From the NCBI GenBank assembly GCA_020086605.1, contig JACBWW010000007.1, positions 17,683,396-17,747,395 on the forward strand: a DNA stretch of 64,000 nt. The letters run 5' to 3'. This document shows positions 54,676 through 64,000 of this stretch, in pieces. Made by a program: the position numbers and the translations under genes. The notes beneath the pieces are model-generated. The model did not search any database and was not told where the DNA came from. It saw nothing but the letters and a program-made list of their open reading frames with translations. Source of the stretch: Lanius collurio (taxonomy: Eukaryota; Chordata; Aves; Passeriformes; Laniidae). Position 1 is the stretch's first letter, and every line of letters starts with the position of its first letter.

Positions 54676-54681
54676 ACTCAC
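54676..54681 (-). promoter_or_regulatory. ATP11A: 5' splice donor of ATP11A exon 1
   Basis: The minus strand reads GATAC then GTGAGTACTG. GTGAGT fits the vertebrate U1 donor consensus at all six intronic positions; only the last exonic base (C rather than G) is unusual. It closes the exon in phase 0, as expected if exon 2 resumes with the Cys-Ala-Gly-Glu stretch found in the family. Confidence 0.85.
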
Positions 54682-54720
54682 GTATCGGCTGACGAGAGTC
54701 CGCAGGAGGCTGCAATCCAT
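54682..54720 (-). CDS. ATP11A: First coding exon of ATP11A (P4-ATPase phospholipid flippase)
   Basis: Seen: on the minus strand an ATG in strong Kozak context (GCCCGCC before it, G after it) opens 13 codons, MDCSLLRTLVSRY, then GTGAGT. The exon ends in phase 0. Known: vertebrate ATP11A begins MDCSLVRTLVHRY as I recall it, so 11 of 13 residues agree (Val6 to Leu, His11 to Ser here); the paralogues ATP11B and ATP11C start differently. ATP11A is the catalytic subunit of a plasma-membrane flippase of about 1,130 residues. With the CDC50A (TMEM30A) partner it moves phosphatidylserine and phosphatidylethanolamine to the inner leaflet, and it is inactivated by caspase cleavage in apoptosis. Only the cytosolic N-terminal tip is here; all transmembrane, actuator, P and N domains are beyond the window at lower coordinates. 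The frame is open upstream to the N gap, so the start rests on homology and Kozak context, not on an upstream stop. Confidence 0.88.
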
Positions 54721-55003
54721 GGCGGGCGAGCGGCTCAGGACCGCGCCGCCGGGTGCTCGCCGGTGCCGCCGGGCTCCCTGGCTCGCCTCCTCTCTTCCCA
54801 CATGCAGAGAGCCGCGCTCGCCGCGCCGGACCCGCTGTGACGCCGGCCCGGCGCTCGCCGCCGGCCCCCAGCTATGCCATGTGCTCGCCGCCGCCGCTGC
54901 GGCGCGGCGCCCCGCGGCCCCGCATGTCTCCCGTCGCTGCCGCCGCCACCGCACTCCCGCCGAGGGCAGGCGAAGAGGGACCGACCGCGCCGCCCAGAAA
55001 AGC

Positions 55004-55403
55004 NNNNNNNNNNNNNNNNNNNNNNNNNNNNNNNNNNNNNNNNNNNNNNNNNNNNNNNNNNNNNNNNNNNNNNNNNNNNNNNNNNNNNNNNNNNNNNNNN
55101 NNNNNNNNNNNNNNNNNNNNNNNNNNNNNNNNNNNNNNNNNNNNNNNNNNNNNNNNNNNNNNNNNNNNNNNNNNNNNNNNNNNNNNNNNNNNNNNNNNNN
55201 NNNNNNNNNNNNNNNNNNNNNNNNNNNNNNNNNNNNNNNNNNNNNNNNNNNNNNNNNNNNNNNNNNNNNNNNNNNNNNNNNNNNNNNNNNNNNNNNNNNN
55301 NNNNNNNNNNNNNNNNNNNNNNNNNNNNNNNNNNNNNNNNNNNNNNNNNNNNNNNNNNNNNNNNNNNNNNNNNNNNNNNNNNNNNNNNNNNNNNNNNNNN
55401 NNN
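55004..55403. other. Assembly gap (400 N)
   Basis: Exactly 400 N, within the CpG island and upstream of the ATP11A start codon. The round length suggests an estimated or default gap size. Any ORF reported across it is an artefact of the N run. Confidence 0.99.
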
Positions 55404-55425
55404 CGGGCCCCCCCCTGCCCGGGCG

Positions 55426-55461
55426 GCGGGACGGGCTGCGGGACGGGCTGCGGGAAGTGCT
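55426..55461. repeat. 12-bp GC-rich tandem repeat, three copies, next to the gap
   Basis: Unit GCGGGACGGGCT occurs twice exactly (55426-55437, 55438-55449) and a third time with changes (GCGGGAAGTGCT, 55450-55461). The array begins 22 bases from the N gap. A longer array inside the gap could be why assembly stopped; that is inference. Confidence 0.8.
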
Positions 55462-57559
55462 GCCGGTGCCGCGTGGCGGGTCCGAGCTCCGTCCGGCCCG
55501 GGCCGGCGGCCGAGGAGCGGCAGCGCTGGGGCGCAGCACGGCGGGGAGCCCGGCGCGGACAAGTGAGACCGGCCCTGCTTGTAAAGTGCGGCAGGAGCAG
55601 ATAAAGAAACCTGTGCGGTGACAGCCCAAACACCACAGCCCTGCTAAGCCCGCAAACAGTAGAAATTACTTGGTGGTAGGTGAAGAGATAACCAGAACTC
55701 GGCAAAAGATGCGCACGAAAGAGATGTAGAAGCGTATCATTATTCCCTTTTCTTTTTCCTCTAAATGCCTGAGACAACACCTTTTGGGTATTTAGGCCTT
55801 TGCTTTCCGCAGCTGTTGTTTTCTCATGCCATTCATACCGAAGAACTCACAGCGGTTTGCAGGAATCTTGTACGTAGTCTCAGATAACTTGTGCATTACT
55901 ATGTTCAACTTAATATAAAATAAAGGCTCTAAGCCAAATACTTGCTCAAAAATTAACTGGAACTTATTTATTTTATAAAATTCAGTATTTTACTAAAAAA
56001 GTGGGTCTTAACAAAACCAGAATTTTATGCTTATGAAAATCCATTCCCTTCTTTAGCAGCAATCACATAAGCTGTCCTTAATTGTGTAGTTCATGGCTAA
56101 AACAATGCAGGTTTTGTTTATTTTGGTTTTGTCACAGTTAGGTAGTTTTCTGGACATCAAGTATTCTGCCAAAAAGAATGCACAAATTTCTAATATAACA
56201 AACACGTAAAAATAGAAATTGAACTATTTTAGATCATTACATAAATACTAAGGCAAAGGACATATGACTGTTTCTTTACAGGTCACCTTTAATGTAGGTG
56301 CATTTTATATATTCAGCAGGTTTTATTACTGGTTAGATTGCAAAATGTATAATTTAATGCATAAAGTGCACTGTGGTCAAGCTAATGCTTCTCTTCAAAC
56401 TCTAAAGGGATGTTGGTCTAAACCCCAATTTTCATCTTGGTTACAACTAATAATTTATATTCATTTTCTGCACCTCCCATTTTCATGCTCCTGTTTACAG
56501 ACCTGACGCTTCTGTGACATAGGTTTCTGTACTTGCATTTCAGTTTCAGGAAATCATCACTGAAATGGAAAGGTGAAAATAAATAAAAGATCCGTGAAAC
56601 AGCAGGATTTTTTCTCAAAATTAGCAAATCTGCACAAGTTAACGCAAAACTACTTTATTTTCTGTTTATTTACATGAACAGTAACCTATTAAATAATATT
56701 AACAATAAAATAAAAAATATTAAAATAATACTACAAGTGCATGTCATCAGTCTTCAGGAAACTAGTTTATTACCAAGATAAAACCACAGAAGAACTTCAT
56801 GAACATAAAGTGATAGTTTCAAAGTAAAAGATTGCAAAACTGTGACAGGAAATTGTTCCCATTGGTTTTTAGCATACTTCTCTGTTTAGCTATTCCAATT
56901 TCAAAGAACTTATGGAATATTCATATTTTGGAATACTTTTACAAGTTATTCCGCTTTTATTCAAACAGTATCATTTAATCAGTATTTTTAATTACATTGT
57001 TTCTTACCTGTGTTTGGAGTGAAAGCAAATTTTCAAATGATGCAGAAAGTTGTTTTCTAAAGTTTTCTTTGTTTTAATACTTTGAGTAATTTCCTTCATC
57101 CAAATGCCACAATGGATTTTTTCACTTCATTAAGTGTCCCTGTGTGCAATACCCACGTTACTTGGTGAATATCACAGAGCATCTCTGAAGGGAAGGAAGT
57201 TCACATGGTGAGCTGGGAACAGTTAACAGCGGTTCAGTTGTGAGCATGACCATCGTGGAGATCTTTCTGAAGTCCTTGCTGTCTCCCCAGCTAACCAAGG
57301 TGGGGCTGCAGGAAACATTTTCCTCAGATCCAGAACCTGGAAGCCACCCATAGCTGCAGGTTGGCTGCATTCCCCTGAAAAGGGGAGCAAAGCTAACTCC
57401 AGGGCAGAGGACACACACATGCTGAGATACAGCCATTTCCAGGCTACTGCTCAAGCAAAGCTGAGCCATTTTTCTGCCCTTCCCTAACTGTTGGGAAAAA
57501 GAGAGAAAAGGAGTACAGCTGGATTCTGGGCACACACTGAGGTGAAATCCCAGCCTATA

Positions 57560-57581
57560 TGGAAATATGCCCATATTTCCA
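57560..57581. repeat. Perfect 10-bp inverted repeat (2-nt spacer)
   Basis: TGGAAATATG, CC, CATATTTCCA. An inverted repeat of this size is expected roughly once by chance in a window this long. Confidence 0.85.
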
Positions 57582-57753
57582 CAAAAAGGCACCTAAATGT
57601 GCAACCCAGTAGGATGCTAAAAGCTGACACAGGACCTTGCCACTGAGCTGTGTTTGTGCAGGGAGGACCACACAGGACATATATTTTACTTTTGGGAGTG
57701 ACAAGCTTTTCCAGGGTCAGTGCACAACTGAGGAGGGTGTTGAGGTCACACTT

Positions 57754-57822
57754 TTAGACTTAGGTATCTCAAATCTGCCTAAGTCAGGCTTAAGGTGCCT
57801 GAGTCCTTTATTGGATCTATCT
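57754..57822. repeat. Possible old sauropsid interspersed repeat scrap
   Basis: The run TTAGACTTAGGTATCTCAAA, CTGCCTAAGTCAGG, CTTAAGGTGCCTGAGTCC, TTTATTGGATCTATC resembles the 'taggcacctaaat ... ggatctgg' sequences common in reptile genomes. A second 'aaaaggcacctaaatg' piece lies at 57584-57599. The family cannot be named from memory. Confidence 0.3.
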
Positions 57823-58302
57823 TAAAGTGCCCTGCTAAAGGTCACGTTGTGACTTAGCAGTCAAGCCAGATGAGGAGCCTTGATCATATTGGTCATGGAT
57901 CTGTTCTGCCTATTATGCAATGTTTCACTTTTAAGCAATTTATTAAACCTAATCATCTTTGAATATGCCATCACATATATTTCACTACTCATTTCTCATT
58001 TTAAAAATTCCTAAAATTACCCGTATGCTGTATTTTCTAAATTTCTTGTGTCTTTTCTGACTGCACATTAGACCTCCTATTCTACTGTCTTTGTTTCTCC
58101 TTCATCTTCTTACTGATTGATTCCTTGGGATCCATTACTGGCCTGTCAGGGTACTTCTGCCTGCCCACCTGAATTACCACATTCTCTAGATCTTACTACT
58201 TACCTCAGAATGTCACACCCCTTCTGATTTACTTACTGTGTCAGTACATCTCTGCTTGAAACATCATTGTTTAAATAGCTCTAGAAATTAATGTGAACAT
58301 TT

Positions 58303-58340
58303 TAAATCTTTTGCACACATTTTAGAGTGCAAAAGATTTA
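58303..58340. repeat. Perfect 14-bp hairpin (10-nt loop)
   Basis: TAAATCTTTTGCAC, loop ACATTTTAGA, then GTGCAAAAGATTTA, the exact reverse complement. It lies about 3.6 kb upstream of the ATP11A start codon. A T-rich run (58361-58370) follows it on the plus strand. Confidence 0.9.
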
Positions 58341-61300
58341 CTTTTCTTATGGAAAGCTGTATTTTTTTTTTGCTTTTCTTTTACTTTGCAACCCATATTA
58401 AGTTACTCCATTTCATAATTGCAGTGAAAATATTGAGAGACTGGTCCAAGGGCAGCAGCTCATTACATGCTGGATTCTCTTCTGAGGCAATAATAGATAT
58501 TTTGTAGTTTAGACCATCCTGATTTTGGAAGGTGGGAAGGCAGGATCTAAAGCTGAACTCCAATAAAATGCCACAGTTCTCATAGGCATGCTGGTGATAC
58601 AGTATAAACGGATAGCATGATAGACGTCAGAGGATTTTTGTTCAACATCTGTTTAGGTTCCTGCTTGCTATTATGTTAGTGACTATATATCTCTAGTAGT
58701 TCTGGCCATAGTTACTAAATACTTCTTTAAAAAACTGTGTGTAGGTGATAGGAGTTGGCTTGGGCATATGTGAGAAAAGTGTGAGGAATGGGAAACAGGG
58801 AGATTGAAAAGCTGTTAATTGTATGTAGCTTATCTGCTTGAGAAACTGGTATGTGCTTTGAATGAAATTGTTTATCCTGCAGTGTTCCTGGCTTTTCCCC
58901 TATAAATATATCACTTCTTAATTGTGTCTCTCCATCTATTATATTTCTGAAAAGTTAATGAAAAGAACAACTTCTCATTCTTGAGTCACCATATATTTAA
59001 ACTAGTTAATTTATACTAATAAGAGAAATTATTCCCTCAGTGGAACGGATGTTTGTGTTTTGATCTATTGAAATAGTATTTTCTTAGATCCTTCTGAATA
59101 TTGTTTGTGAAAAGAGATACCAAAAATAACTCTAAAGTCTGTTTTATGTTAAAAAACATTTCACTGCCCGGACTTTGTGACAGATGTACTTCATGTGAAG
59201 AAGAATATAATTAACAGTTACTGTGGTACTCTGAGAACTTACCTGCCCCGGACAGATAACAAATCAAAGGTGAAGACAAAGCAAGTAAAATGACCTGCAT
59301 CAAACTGCTCTGATGATGATTTAGTACAAGTAGAGTAGCCCAAAGGACAGAGGGAGACTCAAAAAAGTACTGGACTTTGAAGCTCATGCTTGCTTGACTT
59401 TCTTTGTCTCGATCTGTTTGGGTTTTTTTCCAGAAAACATGTATGTGAAAAAGAGACACATTTCTGACTCTTTGACCTATCTGCTTCTAGCCTCTGGCAA
59501 TAATGCATAACTTCTCTTCTAGTCAAAAGCTAAATGCACTGTCATTAGGACAACATGTAATTCCCACATCCTTGCTAACAAAGGTGACCTTTGCTAAACA
59601 GTTTCTTAACAAAATCCTCTAAAAGAGCAAAGTATGGCTTCTAAGCAGATGCAATCAAACAAATGCACATCAGTTAAAATAATTTGGCTACAATGTTCTG
59701 CCAAGTCAGGTGGTCAACTGCAATTACAACCAAGATTTGTTCATCTGCTTTACATGATGCAAGAGATCCAGTCCCTGGCTGCTGCAAAGTAATCCTCTTC
59801 ATCAGGAAAGGCACGGGAATCAGGAAGGTCTTACTGGAGACACAGAACAGTCGCATGGACCATTTGAAAGACTTGCCCCATCACTGTGAAACAATGTATG
59901 AAACTCATTAGGAGGAAGCGCAGCCTCCACCAGAGGAAGCTTCTCCTGGGATGAAATGCTGTTGGCTGCTATGGTTACTAATGTGATTTTCCATTTAGTT
60001 CCTTGTTCACTCACCTGCTTTCTCATTCAAACATCATGCACAAGTACCTCCAGAGATGTTTGTTGTTGGAATAGTGACAAACCTCATTAGTGGCAGCCAT
60101 GCACAATCAAAGAGAAAAAAGATACAAATTATCAGCAAATAAACAGAAGAAAGGAAAGTGCTGGAATCTATGGGTATTGTGAATAATATTCTGTCCTTGC
60201 TGCTGTGTGAACTTTGTGTTCTCTTCACTTTGGATTTGCATTAATGTTAGTCTTGCCTTATGTCTCTATTTTACACCTCAGTGCTTCGATCCGGCAGAGA
60301 ACTCCCCACAGTCAGACTCCTGTGACTGTAGAGCTGAGTGCAGCATCAGGATTTAGATGAGCAAAGTATTGTGGTTTATTTTTGGTATCTTAAAGGGACA
60401 AGAACATTATTTTGCTATTTTCTTTTGGTAGCACTTCACAGGTCTTGTTCCCACCATGACAGACATTTTTTTCACCTTTTATATATTTCTGATCTGACAG
60501 TCTAACTGTGTAGTAGTTCTACACTATGAAACTGTAAAATTCCAAATAAATTGCATACCTTGAGGCTACTTTTTTCGCCCCAAATATCAAGAGAAAAGAG
60601 ATAACTTTTTTTAAAATGTGTGAAATTCCTGTCATATTCCATGGTAATAACCAGATGGACTAGTTATTACAACTAGTATTCATCATAGCACACTTCCAGG
60701 TTAGGAAATACTTTTTGACAATATTTTGTAGCCATAAAAGCAAGCAGCTGATCATCCAAAAGGGTAGTAAATAATGAGGATATCACTTTCTGGCTACTTT
60801 AATGTCATCTGTAAAATTACTTTTGTTTTGATGTAGCATTCAATCGAAGCTGGAAGAAATCTTTTAGTGGTTTGCTCTTTCCCACTAAATAAGGCACTAA
60901 ATATAGCAGTATCATCATTCTGGGCTTCAAAAAAGCTGTGGTTCAGATTTCTCAAGAATACCTGCTTTTCCTCCTGACTGTGTTCAATTTGTTTTATAAC
61001 TGTTTATTTAGGAAGCATGAGTAACTACAAATCAATAGATGAAGTACCAGAAATATTAAACACTACAAAACCGAACCTTTTACTTAGATAATAATGATGC
61101 AGTGATACAGTCATCAGATTTTCCAGTTTGAAAGTTACAGCTATCTGGAGGACAAATTCCTAAGAAAGGGACACAGCACTGCAGTTTAGGGCATTCTGAC
61201 TTGTCCCACTGCCCATGTACATTTGCATCGTTCTCTCTTCCCTTACGTCTTTGTTATTCTTGGAAGCTGCATGCTCATAAGATGAGAGTGGACACAGTAG

Positions 61301-61958
61301 TGGAGTGGTGGTGGCAGGAGAGTGTCTGAAAGGGTGTCCTTTCTTCACCCCTTCACACCTCCTGATGACCCCCCACAGGCAGTAGGGATGGAAATAGGGT
61401 GCCTACAGTCCATTATTTTTCCTGTAGGTGAATCCTAGGTGACAGTGACACAGACTGCATCTCTTTCATTTCCGTTGTCCAAAAAGCATCAGCATTTCCT
61501 CTCAGATTAGCAAAAAAAAAAAAACAAAACCAGTATTCCAATATATAGTTTCAAAGTAATTTTTGGCCACGTTTGCAGTGTTAACGGTCCATACATGGCT
61601 TTTTCATCTGCTTGTAGCAAGTATCAAAATTGCTTGTATGGTGACAGCTGATTCGACTGAGAAGCAGTTCTTTAAGGTGCTGCTGTGTTTTCCCTTACTG
61701 CAGCTATGTCTGTCTCATCTCCTTGAGCAATGCAGAGGCTGGGCATGATGAGCATTTTGTGGACTGGGAATCTTGCTGTGAGGGAACATGGTGACACTTA
61801 GCATTTTGTAGATGGATTCAATGAAGTGTGTGAGATCCCCGAAGCTTTCAACCATGACAACATTCAATTCCATCATGTCACTTGCTGTGAAATGTGTAAT
61901 GGCCACAGCCATTGGTTTTTGGGTTTTTTTTTCCCTGTAAGAGTTTGCCTGTAATTTC

Positions 61959-61964
61959 AATAAA
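61959..61964 (+). promoter_or_regulatory. Possible polyadenylation signal in the upstream flank
   Basis: AATAAA followed by GTTGCTGTTACAAGTTTGTT, a T/GT-rich downstream context like a real cleavage site, on the plus strand. No plus-strand gene is recognised upstream of it, and AATAAA is common by chance in AT-rich DNA. Confidence 0.2.
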
Positions 61965-64000
61965 GTTGCTGTTACAAGTTTGTTCCAATTGACATTTGTA
62001 TATTAAGAAAAATTGCTTTAGTTAAGTAGGCAATAATTCCAGGAAGTATGTTTCCTCCAGACAGAGATGTATTATCCCAAACCTTTACATCTTTACAAAA
62101 GGGCTTATAAAGATATAAATTAGTTGCATAAAAGGGCAAAAATAAAAATTGTATTAGCATTTTCATTGTCTTATCTTTTCTCTCCAGAGCAAAGACTATT
62201 ATCTTGTAAAATATCTCTATAATATATATAATTATAGAAGTTTCAATTCCATATTCTCCTTTAACATTCCATATTTTAAATCCTCTAGAGGGGAGCAGGA
62301 AGGGGAGCCAGACTTGTATAGAAGCTGGTATGTTCTGTGGACAGATGTATAAATTGGCAAATCTTGTTCTGGTTTGCATAAATTTTATAAGCATAGCAAA
62401 ACTTGTGTATCTTGCTGAGAGTGTGGAGGTAGATTTGTGTGACTATGAAAGTACCTTGCTCACAGAGACTGTGTGTGCTTTTGCTGTACTGAAAGTTTGG
62501 TTTTTTTCTATGTCTTACTTTATTTCATGTAACGGGCATAAGGACTGTGTGCTAAATAGGAAAAGATTAATCAATGGTGATGATGGCATCCATGCCTTGT
62601 CATGATGCTTCCCAAAGCTGTCTGAAAGGAAGCCCACCTAGATACTGCTGAGTAGGAAGGAAAGGGAATCAACATCTACACAGGGTGAAAAGGCTGGTGA
62701 GGGAAAGTGGCTGTAGTTTGCAAAGCATCAGTCTTTCCTGAGATGTTAAGTCTGTGCAGACTAAGGTGGCTTGTTCTGAGGCAGCTCATGTTTCCATGTA
62801 ACTGGTCCTAAGTTCTGGTTAGGCAAACCAAACTTTGTGTTCTAACCTAAGAAGCCTGTTTGCTGGAGTAGGCTGTCCTGGCAAGGGACATCAGCTACCA
62901 CCCTGTCAACAGGTGAAAGTCTCTGCTGGACCCAGAGGCTGCTAACAGCAGGTTTGATCCTCTAGTGTCCAGAAATATGGGACAGAAAAAAATATCCTTA
63001 GCTGGAAATTAATCCAGTGGAACTGTTGTTTAATAGTAATGAACTAACAGCAGAGATGGATAATACTACCAGAAACCATTTAAGAGGGATGTATTGGTAG
63101 TAAGCTGAGTGCTATGATTAAGTGCCACCAACACTATTTGGTGCTCTGTAAATAGACATGTCTACTGATGCAGTCCTGCAGCAGCCATTCAGTGTTGACT
63201 GATTTTAAGGCAGTTAAGGCTGCTGTTGCTTTGCCCCATTTTGATGCTACAGCTTCTGCAAAGCTGGCTGGTGCTGGAAAGGAAGGGCCAAACTGTGACA
63301 AGTGCATGGTTGGTATCTTCTACAACTAATGCTTTAACATCCCCAGGTGAAAGGAGAGAGTAAAAACTCTTACTTTCCAAGTATGCCTCTTTCCTTTGCT
63401 TCCTAAAATAATTGTTTACTGGCAGTTTACTGCGTAAAATTAGGCCACCATTACAAATGATCTTCAGTGTTACTGCAGAAAGATGAATGTAGATGAATTT
63501 TCCTATACATGGAGATGAAGCTGTGATTCAAAGCCACGTAAAGTAGGAGTTCTGTCCTGAGTGGCACAGGCCTGCCCTGATGCATCTGAACCAGGGAGTG
63601 CATGTGCCTGTGTGACATTTCTAGAACTAATCATCCTGGTAGAATAAGTCCTGTAATGGGTATTGATTTATAGCTGGATTGTGAGAGGGTTTGTTCATGT
63701 TTTCAATAGTGCTGTTGAAATTGAGTTCTACCATTAGCAACTACTTTGCCTCCTCTATACTGAGAAGCACATGAGCAGAGAGAAATTTCAAATTTTTGCC
63801 TTAGTTTTCCATATTGATTAGAGAGGAGAGTAAGGGAAATGTCAGTTTTTCCATTCTTCCCTACTATGCCCTTCCTCCCTCTTTAGGAAAAGAAGGTGGC
63901 TCAGGTTAATCATAAAAGGCAAGATATTAAGGGAAGAACCCAGAAGAGGGATAAGCGATTTATGAAAGCTTTCATGCTTTAAGGTCATGAGTCAGGGATC

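Larger units (their letters stand above)
1..54681 (-). other. ATP11A: ATP11A intron 1, partial (gene runs toward lower coordinates)
   Basis: Everything below the donor at 54681 is intronic to ATP11A on the minus strand. The intron leaves the window, so it is at least 54,681 bases long. I looked by eye for exon 2 (the family peptide around WVDSRTIYVGH) and did not find it. No other recognisable exon, RNA gene or nested gene was seen. The content is AT-rich unique sequence with the repeats listed separately. Confidence 0.8.
54110..55620. promoter_or_regulatory. ATP11A: CpG island: ATP11A promoter and 5' UTR region
   Basis: GC content and CpG density rise abruptly near 54110 and fall off near 55620, against an AT-rich, CpG-poor background on both sides. 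The ATP11A start codon lies inside. No convincing TATA box lies just upstream of the gene, which fits a dispersed CpG-island promoter. Transcription should start somewhere between 54721 and 55620 on the minus strand, but 400 bases of this interval are N, so the start site and the 5' UTR cannot be placed. GC-box-like GGGCGG occurs at 55421-55426. The 54110-54680 part is the start of intron 1 and includes a run of 14 A at 54377-54390. Confidence 0.8.
55621..64000. other. Upstream flank of ATP11A, no gene recognised
   Basis: AT-rich with no supported exon. It holds the inverted repeat at 57560, old repeat scraps around 57584-57822, the hairpin at 58303-58340 and the AATAAA at 61959. The region 60276-60355 (CCTCAGTGCTTCGATCC and following) may be another old amniote repeat, but this is weak. 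Two minus-strand frames of 144 codons (57158-57592) and 140 codons (61972-62394) are unrecognised. Confidence 0.6.

Noticed and set aside
54571..55780. Several long frames on both strands spanning the N gap
   Set aside because: More than 130 of their codons are N. Only the MDCSLLRTLVSRY segment inside the minus frame has homology support.
59929..59942. CCACCAGAGGAAGC as a CTCF-like site
   Set aside because: Too few core positions match the CTCF consensus.
61972..62394. 140-codon minus-strand frame
   Set aside because: No recognisable domain or splice context, and its length is within chance expectation.

Overview
This window is vertebrate nuclear DNA, most likely from a bird. It is AT-rich, lacks any dense run of coding ORFs, and carries several CR1-type LINE tails of the avian/sauropsid kind (the best is at 12371-12641) plus many A/C-rich low-complexity tracts. 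A 400-base run of N (55004-55403) sits in the most GC-rich stretch, as is common where a draft assembly fails at a CpG-island promoter.

The only protein-coding segment I can identify is one 39-nt exon on the minus strand, 54720 down to 54682. It encodes MDCSLLRTLVSRY and is followed directly by a GTGAGT splice donor. This matches the start of ATP11A, a class-6 P4-ATPase phospholipid flippase. It lies in a CpG island (about 54110-55620) that must contain the promoter and 5' UTR. Positions 1-54681 are then the 5' part of ATP11A intron 1 (at least 54.7 kb; exon 2 was not found), and positions above about 55620 are upstream flanking DNA.

Intron 1, read from high to low coordinates, holds the following: a 24-bp tandem duplication (50185-50232); a CR1 scrap near 42.3 kb; a 294-bp solo LTR of an endogenous retrovirus with an intact 6-bp target-site duplication (31164-31469); a CR1 tail (29971-30041); a much-decayed CR1/L3-clade reverse-transcriptase remnant (about 27500-28265); a CR1 tail (22701-22842); a second decayed CR1 reverse-transcriptase body (about 20330-21020) next to another CR1 tail (20007-20074); an unexplained GC-rich patch (13855-14315); the CR1 tail at 12371-12641; and two long A-rich tracts. 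The upstream flank (55621-64000) shows only probable old repeat scraps, a 14-bp perfect hairpin and a possible polyadenylation signal.

I found no new multi-gene system. The observations most worth a second look are the young-looking antisense solo LTR, the two 14-bp perfect inverted repeats, the GC-rich patch inside the intron, and the X-box/E-box pair at 47.8 kb. Almost all the short ORFs in the window look like chance.
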